From Isoetes taiwanensis (lineage: Eukaryota > Streptophyta > Lycopodiopsida > Isoetales > Isoetaceae), in contig JAJEKV010000102.1 in the NCBI GenBank assembly GCA_021234155.1, positions 3,618,449-3,682,448 of the forward strand: DNA of 64,000 nt, read 5' to 3'. The position numbers were made by a program, and so were the translations under genes. The notes beneath the pieces were generated by a model. That model was not told the DNA's origin. It searched no databases and saw only the letters and a list, made by a program, of their open reading frames with translations. The first letter of the stretch is position 1. Each line of letters starts with the position of its first letter. This document shows, piece by piece, positions 54,296-64,000 of the stretch.

Positions 54296-57200
54296 GACCA
54301 AAGTGGATGCTGGACCTTCTCTTTGGATGGAGATGGAGATGCGGATCTAGATCTGAGGCGGCTTTTGGCAAATCTAGATGGAGATCTGAGAGCAGCCAGT
54401 CTAGATCAAACACGTCACGGATTTAGATGCAAACCTAGATGGAATTATTTTACCACCATTACTTCGCGAGTTTGTCCAAGAGAAAAGTGAATATAGGTTT
54501 GGACACAAGCAAGCAAAAGCTTGCCTTCACCAAAAACGAAACAAAACTACCCTTTCATATCACAGATGCAGTAAGCCCTACATATCGGCCCGACAAAACG
54601 GCGTAATGCTAGGATGAGGGAAAAATTAAAACGAAACAAGAAGAACTGTCGTGGGTTTCCAAAAGCAGTCATTGTAAACAAGGTCGCGTACACAAGGTTT
54701 GCCCTCGGGTGTCACGGGGTGAAGTGGCTTAAAATCGTAGCTGAGGCCGTGTTTTCTGATCAATCCAAGAATTGTTGCCGGACAATACATTACCGATACC
54801 ATAACTTTATAAAAGATTGAAAGCTAAAGAAATCACTAGTTTATCATCATAAGAACCCCAAAATTTGCTCTTCATCTAGTTTTGTTTATTTGTGTTTTGC
54901 AAAGAACAGCAAAATCCATCATATTATTATTATTTGAATATGCTAGAAATGATGCATAGTTTTTGTGTGTGGTTTTACACACAACGGAACATCGTAGTTT
55001 TTAAGAGGTGGTTTTAGGCGAAATAGCAGCGACAGTTTTGATGTAGTTTTACCATTATTTTTTAATTGTGGTTTTCTCAAAAAATATATATAATATTATA
55101 CTATAAAGAAAGGAATACATGCAGCTCACATCTTTCAATAAATTCAAGATGATTTTGAGATTTAGATTTTGATGTGATCCCGGTCAATGGGACCCAGTTA
55201 GTGCTTCGTGTTAGTCTTTTCGGGTCTTGTCGTTGAAATATTTGAGGATGCATGTTAGCATTTTGTAGCTTTGATAAAACATGTTTGGCCGGTCTGTGGC
55301 TGGTTTGTATCTCTGTAAAGTACCTTTGTTTGATATGTGGCGTATACGGTTGATGTAGTTAGCGGTGATGTGTGTGAGTTCTGGCTAACAAAGCGTTATG
55401 AAATCTACTCAAATATAGTGCTCGATCTATACTTCTAATTCTAGCTAACTCATTAACCTTTGTAATCTAAATATTTGTCCTCCTTGTTTGTTAAAAATGT
55501 TGAAGATATATCATTTTGCTTCGAAAGAACAATAATGTCTAGAACATTGAAATAGAAAAGAAATGGAATAAAAACTTCAAATGAATGCATGAAATAATTT
55601 TCTGCGGCGAAACAATTTCAAATAGATGTTGGTTGATAGCACCTTTCAATTGAGTTGGAGGATGTCGAGGAGGCCTTCTGTGGTTGATTTGATGCATCCA
55701 TATTTGTACGTGTCAAACAATAAAAATTGGTTATGTGCTATCCAAATTTGACACACTTCTAACTTTGTTGTAGTGATACATGACTCGTCTTTGATAATTC
55801 GTTGCTCCGACAACTAACCAAAATAATAATTTGGTTTTCTAAAATATTGTTAAGCTTGATTGTAAATAGACACGTGACATACAAGGTCTTTTTCTTCTTT
55901 TCTTATATGTCACAAAACATACTAAGGTGCTCCTAACGCCAAAAATTCAGAATCTAGAGGATGATCCCTGCATAATGGGTTCGACTTGCTAGGATGTGTT
56001 TCTTATTGTGTTAAGTGTGAATCGACCTAGATTTCCTTCTCAACACAATTTTATATAAAAGAATATATGTCACACTTTAGTGGAATTCAATTAATTCCTA
56101 GAAATGAGGCGGATAGAATGGAGAGACCTTCCGACTCTAAGTTCTTATGAAGAAACCACATTGTGCCTCTACAAAGACAAAGTCGTCGGGGCAAGGCCAT
56201 AAGAAAAGTTTGATCACGCGTACTACCTATTTATGAATGGGATAGCCATATAGTCATAGATGCCAAGCCCCAGCCCGAAGAAGGCTGACCAATTAGCGGA
56301 TTGATTGGGAAGTCGTCCTCCATTGGAGGAGAAATATCTGTTGTTAAAGTTCAAGGTCAGAAGGTTTGCCTAATATTGCTTGAGATCCAACGTCTTGTTT
56401 ATTTTTAACTGCGCCAAATAAAATGGTGGAATAAATGCGGTTATGATTTTATAGAAATTGTTGTAGGATGAATTGAAATAGGCGTCGAAATCTACTCACT
56501 GATTACCTCGAACCTACAACATCAACTTGGAAGGAAGAATTGAGAACCTCGACTTTTTTCCTCCCTCGCTAATCCCCAACAAATCTAGATAATCACGAGA
56601 TGAAATTAGACACCTCAAAAATTGTAAATATTTTTAGCTTTTACGCTATGAATATTTACTCTGAATTCAAGAATCTGAAGGAGCTAGTTTTTGCGTGGTA
56701 GGCTGCCAGAAAAGCAGAGCAATAAGCAAATTTGTGGCTAGTTTTTAAAATCCCAAAACTTGTCGTGCCTTTTGTGTGAGAGGAAATCTTAGAAATTTTA
56801 CCTCACGATCCGGTGAATGTCCAGAGCAAGGGTATATCCCGGAGTAAGGCATGCGTAAAGAATGATCTTTATGTCGTATGAAACTTTCGGCGCGATGGGA
56901 GGCACTTTCTTACCAGATCCCTACAACCAAGTGCATACACCACCGGGCAATAATGCTTCCAAGATTTGGATGGAACCAAGGAATAAAGTTAGATTAATAA
57001 ATAGATTATGTGTCTATGGAGCACAACCCTATACTATATCCTTATGGCTCAAATCCCATCATAGTACCCATATTCTGCATGGCTAGAATTGTTTCTTTAA
57101 TCAGGCCAAAATTCCTTGCTAACTAGAAAGTAGGCGGGTTGCTTTGTATTTTTGATTATGTCATAAGAATATTCTTCAAAGCCACATGTTGTTTCAAGCC

Positions 57201-57534
57201 CACATTTGGATTAACAACCATAATGTATGATTTGTTTTCACATGGCAGACATGTAGTGGAGTCAACCCACAAATCTGAATCTTAACTTTCATTAATTTCT
57301 AGTTTTCAAAAATGTATTAAATTTACATGACATGCATTGAAAATGCCTCACGGGAGGCATCCCTTACAGAATTTGCTCAAACTTTATTTCTGACTATTGC
57401 CTATTACATTACAGGTTATTTCGTACATGGCAGCTATACCCACCTTGATATACAAATAGGAAAATAATAATCTTTAAAGAGGCAAAAATATAAAATATAA
57501 AATATAAAATAAAATGTAAAGGGCAGTAAGGAAA
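54296..57534. other. Unassigned low-complexity and AT-rich DNA
   Basis: No recognised gene. 54320-54440 contains repeated CTAGAT/GATCTAGA-type sequence. Open frames at 54614-54820 and 56862-57086 have no known motif. A short AAAATAT-type repeat is at 57487-57517. Confidence 0.4.
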
Positions 57535-57930
57535 TAGCTAAACATGTATTGTGATGTATGAGCAGCCTCTCTTACACGGGGCATATAAGTGGTTAAATCA
57601 TCATAATCATTCTACAAATTTTAGCACTTAAAAGAGCAATCTTGTGTTTCATTCAGCGGACATATCTCCAGTACTATTCTGCTCAATTGAGTAGGTATAG
57701 TATTAGAATAGACTCTTGAGGAAAGTAAAGTAAAAAAATAGCTAAAAATAGGGCATGGTATGAAACAGCCTACCACCACTCTTACATGAGGCATATATAC
57801 ATCACAAAATCAATCGAGCATTCACACTTAAGAGCAATCATGTGTTCATTTCAACCATAGTGAGTTATTTTCATCTGATGTATACAGATATCTCCCGGGA
57901 TTGAGCAGGTGTGCAGTATTAGAAAATCTA
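57535..57930. repeat. Diverged tandem duplication, about 195-bp unit
   Basis: Two copies share AAATAGCTAAA, CTCTTACAYGRGGCATATA, CACTTAARAGAGCAATCWTGTGTT, ATATCTCC and GTATTAGAA in the same order. Confidence 0.7.
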
Positions 57931-60900
57931 AAGCTAGATGCAACGGCTATAATCTAGAAGGTCGATATCATGTACGTTTATTCTTTTTAAAAAGCGGTTC
58001 GCAAGAACAAGGGTAATTCCAATTGATCGATAAAGATATGTCACGAAAGTAACTTCTTCTACATTGCGAAGAATAGGCTGCGGGGAAAAATGAGAATTTA
58101 GGATAGACAATAAGCACCTTCAACTTTGTAGTGTCGCCGAACATGACCCGCCCGAATGCTCATAAACGGCAAAGCAATGGTAATCTTGGCCATAATAGAC
58201 CCTACAAATAGTTCGAGATGAGCAGGGAAGATAAAGAGAGAAATCAAATCAAATTTAAAAGGGCACATACCACGGAACCACATGATGTTTAAAGCCTTCC
58301 ATCTACCCCCGGTTTATGCTATATCTACAACTATGTCAATATGGCATCCTTTATTCTGTTGGAATATACTTCGTCAACATTCTCTGTTAGCATCAAAGCA
58401 AAGGATCAAATACAAAGGTACAACTTCCCTGCGGTGTTTCTTAAGAAGCGAGAATAATCACAAATCGGCTTTTCAAAAAATGCGCATCCACAACCCCTTA
58501 TTTCAAGACCCCGCCGCTATTTCTCTGGTATCCTTCATACCCTCGGGAACTATGGCCGTTACTCGGTTAAACGGCATCCTTGAAACGCCATCGCCATTTC
58601 TTGGCAACGGCGATTGAAGCCGGTTTTTAGCATATCGTTATGTTCTAGCTTATATACCAAAATATCTGAAAACCCACTTGTGCACTGCGCCCCTAAAGAG
58701 AACCTTAAAGCACAAAAACCACAAATAACCACCCCAAATTAGAAACATATTGCTGGAGATTATTTTTGGTAATGGTTAGGGCTAAAAATTTTGGTATTGT
58801 ATAAAAAAAAGGGTATATTTTGCCTTGTAAAAGTCCTCCGGTATATGGAAGTGTATGGTTTTATGTGTGTAGAAGTGGGCACATGTAAAAAAAAAAAAGT
58901 ATTCCATGGTCTTAAAAAGGTGGGTGACATAAAAGTAAATGTGTTTATTTTGTTCGTCAATTTGCTCTCCATACTTTACTGTTAGCTAAAGATCGGTAGA
59001 CAAATACTGAAAACACAATAGACTAGCGTCAAATTCCAAATCTGCTCTATCTTCTCTCATCGGACAAAAATCTGATCTATCTATCTGCGGAATTTCAAGA
59101 ACAGAATAATTTGCGGCTTTCCAAAGAACGGCATATCATCAAATCCGTCTGTCTTTTCATTTTTTCTTCAAATTTCACATTCTTCGGCGGTTGATCGTTG
59201 TTATAACCCGGCTCTCCCATTCTTGCTTTGTCAATTCAGAGCTAATGTGGTTATGGCGGACAACTTATTCGGTGGCTATTTTCTTTAATCCCGCTCTTTT
59301 TCAGCTGGCATCTGCAAGGAATCCTTGATTCCTCTGTTAATGGGATATGCAGTATCCCATATTTCTTTTCAATAAACACGCTTTAGAATTAGTCCAGGGC
59401 TTCATGTAAGCGGTAGTATATCACGGCAATTCTTCGTCCTTTGTCCGAAATTCTGAAGAAATAGGCAGATTAATAGAAGAAGAAAGACAAAGATCAAACA
59501 AAGGAAAACAGGAAATCGCAATGTTCAAGGCCTGAAAAGAATCCCTATACTGGAACACCGATTTGCGCCATTCTCAACTTATCTGGCAGCTCTTATAATG
59601 GGCCAGAGCTTGGGCGGTATCATCCCTGGCGTGGTATATTTACTGTTCTTCAACCATTCTTTGCAGATTTTTTTAGAAAAAACCTGTTGATTGATATAGG
59701 AATCTATTGCAAGATTTTGGGCTACGAAATACGAATTTCTCAATGCAGCTTTGGATCAGGATGAGATTCTTTTGTCACTATGGATCAGAAAAGAGCGTTC
59801 TGCTTTTCCCATGTATATCTTGAAAAGTTTGAACTTACGACTATTTCTTTCAAGACTCTGGTTTTCCTTGGTGTATGAGCTTTTGATCTGGGGCCAAATA
59901 CGAAAACGAACTTCAGTTTTGCTACAATCTATCATCCTCCTTTCCAAAATCACTTAATTTTATTAGAACAAATGCTGTTATTATACCTAATTCATTTTAC
60001 TACTGCAACAGAAGCAGAAAAAAAGAGGACGACTTATTGCTTTATAATGGTCGAAGATTAGGTTTCTAAGGTTTTGCAGTGCTGCGTCTATGATGGTGGC
60101 AGGTAAGTGTTATTAATCCATATTCTTCAAAAGTTCTCAAAATTATAGGACCTGCCTTTATAAAATGGGTTCGGTTATCCCAACGATTTTGCAAAGCTTG
60201 ATTCTCAAGTAAGGCCAAGCAAACAATAGCAGATTGTTTCTGCATGTTGCATGCATTTCAAATCACAGTTGGTTTTGTTCACTTAACGATTTAGTTTAGT
60301 TGTTTGATGAACACACATTCTGTTTTATTCAAATCATCTTCTTTCCAGGTTCCTTTTGCATAATTAGGCATGTTTACTTAGCCTATTTGGTTCCATTTCT
60401 GGAACTGTTGATTTCCCGAAACAAGCAAGATAAAACGATTTCTGAAAACAAAACAGATATTTGACTTACAGGGTCTCTGGATGCTTAATGCTTGCGCAAC
60501 TATACATCTTTGAAAAAAAGCTGGAGCGATGTTCAGTTTATAGAACAACAATTCACCCAAGAGGTAGCCTTCGATCGAATTAATGATTCGCTATGAAAAT
60601 ATACAGGAACCGAAAAGTCAACCGAAACCCCATTTCATATGGTGATGAGTAAGATGGACATGGTTCCGAGACTGAAATTGGCTTCTAAAATTCATCCCCA
60701 GTTGGAAATGTCTAGGCCGTTCATGCCCATGTGAGATACAAATACCTACTTAATCCATAAGACGGTATCAATATGCATACAGAATAGCACAATTTATTGA
60801 AAAAAAGTGACAATACTTTTACGTGGATTGTCAGGAAGATGAGTGGGAAATGAATAGCCCCAGCTACCTCAAGGTCCAAGAAAAGGTTGTTCAAAGCAGC

Positions 60901-61466
60901 TACATCAAAATATGCTAGAACTTGAGCAACAGAAGGAAGAATCGAGGAATTCCATAGCTGCCAAAATGAGCCAGGTGCTCAAGGGAACAAAAATTGACTT
61001 TCCCAAAACAAATCCAGGCACTTGTAGCTCTTTGCCCAGCTTGGTTTGCACTTCAAAAATCTGCAGATGACTTTTTAGATCTTGGTTGCCCTTGTTTCAT
61101 CAAGGGTTTGAACAAAATAATATAGCCCGTGACAACAGGCATTAGGCTGCATTGAGCATTCAGAGTGAGCTGCAAACTACCTCTTTCGGGCCGGATGCCA
61201 ATCTAATGCCTTGCTAACTCTTGCTTCCAATGTACAAGCTGCATCTTGGTTTATAGCCATACATCCACACGAAAGAATCATACACACAAAGATTTACCTA
61301 AAGCGGTGAGAAGCGTTACATTCAAAAATCTTGCGACAAACAACCGGAAGAGGTAGAACACTTCAGCATCCTTAGTTTTGGTGCGATACCATATCTGCAA
61401 TGACCCACATAAAACACCTAAATTAAGGCAATTTGTAGAAAGCGAATAGAATAGAATGGGAATAGA
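57931..61466. other. Unassigned region, possible minus-strand exon
   Basis: No recognisable protein family. Around 58300-58268 the minus strand reads WKALNIMWFRG into a GTATGT donor-like site, but stops occur upstream. A plus-strand frame at 58282-58617 covers the same bases. Open frames at 58791-58985 and 59751-59957 lack motifs. Frequent poly-A/T runs suggest non-coding DNA. Confidence 0.35.
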
Positions 61467-64000
61467 ATATGATTTTTATCGTCCCACGGAGACAAGCTGG
61501 CCTATATAGGACCCAAGGAGAATTACAAAGAGAGAGAGAGAGAAGCGGCCCAGTATTACTACCGAGGATGATTAAAAAACCCCAGCCAGAAGGAGTTTAG
61601 GAAACATAATCTTGACATCTTGCCGGAGTTATATACATAATCACAAAAAAAAAAGTACTGGCCGAGGTTAATGTGGGACGAGGGGCATAAGCGAGTCGTA
61701 TCCAAAACACCTCCAGTCTGATCCCAACAAGCCCTCACGAGGGCCGTTGCCGGTATCATGCAAGGCAGGCACAACTAGCAAAGCCTCCCAGAGCGGATAG
61801 CTTTCAAATGCGTCGACAGACTTGGGCGTGACTTTCATCCTCAACCACTGCATTTGGCGACATGGCCGGGCTCATCCTCCGGCTCCCGAATCCATCTCCC
61901 ATGCGGAGAGTGGTGTGCACACCTGTGTCTTGAATGTCGGCTCTCCTAACGCTTTTCTTAGGTAGATGGAGTGCAGCGAGGTAGTGAATGTGGAGCCCCT
62001 CGTGGTGAGCATGGGATTAACACAACGTGTCGATAATTTGCCACCTTGACATGTGAAGTCTACATCCCAGCTTGGCCATGATAAAGCATCCAGAATGCTT
62101 TGCTTCAAGCGATATGCTGCTTGGTCCACATCTTGTGCACGCATTCCTTAGCGAAGAATCAACTGGGCTTGTATCTTTCCAGCGGAGCTTTGAGTATTTG
62201 TGGGGCCCGCCCTTGCCAAAAGCAAGGGACGAAATTTGGGCTTCATCCACCAACCACCACCTTGCGGAAGTAAATAATGTGGCGTTCGGTAGCGACCCTG
62301 TAATGGAAGGCTTGTCTCTTTGGAGCAAGATCGATATGGGATGGATTTCACTCCGGTGTACCCGGGCCAAGAAAGCTGCATTACACCTTTCGTCGTTCCA
62401 GTGGTGAGGATATCATAGCCCCACGCTACGCCCATAGGGAGGGCCAGGACAGCCAAAGGCCACGAACAAGTGTGCTGGTGACCTATGCACTCTGACTACG
62501 CCTTGTGGCCCATTTGTTTTGCATTGCATGGAGGCTTTCGACCCTGCGATGACCAATGTTTGATGGATGCATCGGTGTGTGGTAGTAAAACTCAATTAGC
62601 TGGGCCGCTGCCAAGGCGGGCGTTTTACTCATTTTCTTTGCTTACTGGCGGGAAGGCGTGGGTGGATGATGGACCCGGCGGCACCTGTCTTGGCCAGGAT
62701 TAACTCTCGTAATGGGTGGGTGGCGAGGAAAGTGTCAATCGGTGAAGTTGCATGTCCTGCACGCGGGGCATATGCGGCGGGGCCAACATCATCGGCGTAT
62801 ATGAGTTGCGGATTATGTGGTTGCATCAGCCCGAGCACCTCCCCTCCCCACTGCTTTCGATAGCCATTCTTCTAGCTGATTAGTATCACCAAGCCGGCGT
62901 CGAGGATATAGAGGGCGGCTGGCACCCAATGCCTACTAACAGCGGGCTCCCCGGCGGTGTGAGGCGACTGGGGCAAGCCTGCATTATGGTGCGTATGCCA
63001 ATTACGCCGTCGGCTGACGGGGAGTCCTAGGCACATCTCAATGAAAACCACGGCCTTATCAAGAACGCTGTGTCAAAAGCTTTTTGTAAAATCACAACCG
63101 TCTGGTCGCGTGGTTCTGTCTCTGAGTGATGCAGCGTGAAATATGAATGTGGTGAATCTTTTAGAGAGGCCGGAAGGCTTTGCTACGTCACCGAGCGCAC
63201 TTCTCCATCCCTACCCAATCCTACTTTAACCAGAACAACTCTACTAGTGGTCAGTGCGGAAGCCTTCTTCACGCAGTAGCACCATTGGAGGTGTTGTGAG
63301 GTGGAAACATTGGGGCCGACCCACTTGAGCTGCCGCATACCATCCGTCTGATGCCTTCCATTCGCTGGCAATTACGGGCCATTATGACATCCCCTTGATG
63401 TGGCCGATTACTGAGCTGTCTGCCGAGGAGGTGGTGCCCGGCTTCCATTAGGTCATCTATTTCTTGCAAGTAGGGTAATATTTCTGTGGGGTATGGGGCT
63501 TACTCAAGACAACTCTCGAGAGAAGGCCTAAATTGGCGGTCTAGTAGACAAACATCATTCTTTGGTGCTCCGCCAGAGTGCAGCTTTCAGTCTTGAGGAA
63601 GGGCGGTGTGTGTGGCCTACTTGGCCGAATAGTCTGATTTGGCTTACTTGAGACTGTCCTCCGTTCAACCAGTATTGGAAGTCGGTTCTCGAGAACGTTG
63701 ATTGAGGGAAGTGGTTCTGCGACCCTGTGGTCGTCGGCAGCCTCTCCCAACATCATCCCACCCTGGGAAAGGCTGGCATTCCGTGGACCATCTGTTGTTG
63801 AAGTGTAAGGGCTACTTATCCGGCGGCTCGTAAAGCATCCTCGCATAGACCAGCAGCATGATCATAGTCAGACGCAGCAGGTGGTATGGAGGTGTTGGGG
63901 CAATGGGTCTTTCGGTTAACGGTCCTCTGCAAAACGAGGGGCTGATGGTGGAGTCTACTTCCTGCGTCCAGAGCCTGTCGGGCAGGCGAGTGATCAAGTG
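61467..64000 (-). pseudogene. LINE relic on the minus strand, RT and C-terminal part (continues past window)
   Basis: The minus strand carries, in shifting frames and correct order: KAFDTA (about 63095-63058, RT motif A region), QLIYADDVG with the Asp-Asp at 62793-62788, IDTFLATHPLRELILAKTGAA (motif D/E region), AAFLARV (62379-62361) in the C-terminal part, and YLRKALGEPTFKTQ (about 61970-61930). The 3' tail, with a CGATAAAAAT motif (complement at 61471-61482), is nearly identical to the LINE tail at 15274-15295, so both belong to one family. Many frameshifts and stops. The 5' portion lies beyond the window end. Confidence 0.6.
61528..61543. repeat. (AG)n microsatellite
   Basis: About eight AG units inside the LINE 3' region. 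Confidence 0.9.

Noticed and set aside
58282-58617. 111-codon frame as a gene
   Set aside because: The opposite strand gives an equally plausible exon with a donor site. No motif on either strand.

Overview
The window reads as nuclear DNA of a land plant. It carries an intact-looking plant-style F-box gene, a fragment of a PLS-type pentatricopeptide (PPR) gene, chromodomain-bearing Ty3/gypsy remains, and two elements with CACTA-type ends. I cannot name the species. The non-LTR relics and the scarcity of host genes would fit a large, repeat-rich genome such as that of a fern or other seedless plant, but this is inference. Only one protein-coding gene (the F-box gene, 15585-16649) looks intact. 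Everything else I can identify is a mobile element, a tandem repeat or a broken gene. No tRNA, rRNA or CRISPR array was found.

Layout. 1-8678: the degraded body of a Ty3/gypsy chromovirus (protease-like, RT, RNase H, integrase, GPY/F module and chromodomain-like segments, all frameshifted), a polypurine tract, and a long LTR (7000-8678). 8679-11517: a gag-only relic with a CCHC knuckle, its own polypurine tract and a second LTR (9869-11517). 11518-15330: non-coding DNA with small tandem repeats and a LINE 3' relic. 15585-17889: the F-box gene and, convergent with it, a broken gene encoding a CCHC zinc knuckle followed by a KH-like domain.

18002-36473: an approximately 18.5-kb CACTA-type element with a 3-bp target duplication (ACT). 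Its subterminal regions are GC-rich with inverted motifs. Its interior has no recognisable transposase and is filled with repeats: three arrays of an AGATTC motif spaced 10-11 bp apart, AT microsatellites, a recurrent flanking module, and 4.6 copies of an approximately 1.12-kb satellite. It sits about 110 bp upstream of the start codon of the knuckle/KH pseudogene.

36477-41694: the far side of that insertion, a minus-strand LTR fragment, and a 2.5-kb inverted-repeat-bounded unit containing a 28-30 bp minisatellite. 41695-43707: a second copy of the F-box 3' end plus knuckle/KH locus without the 18.5-kb insertion, so it acts as an internal 'empty site'. 43708-45340: a 5'-truncated LINE. 45338-54295: an array of approximately 390-bp monomers split by a second CACTA-type element (46434-52749, target duplication AAA), which carries a captured PPR fragment. 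54296-61466: mostly unassigned. 61467-64000: a minus-strand LINE relic running off the window end.

How it fits together: a segmental duplication made two F-box/KH loci, and later insertions of CACTA elements, LINEs and LTR elements separated and degraded them. The two CACTA-type insertions are the best-supported new structures. Each is bounded by a 3-bp target duplication, and each has an unoccupied counterpart elsewhere in the same window.
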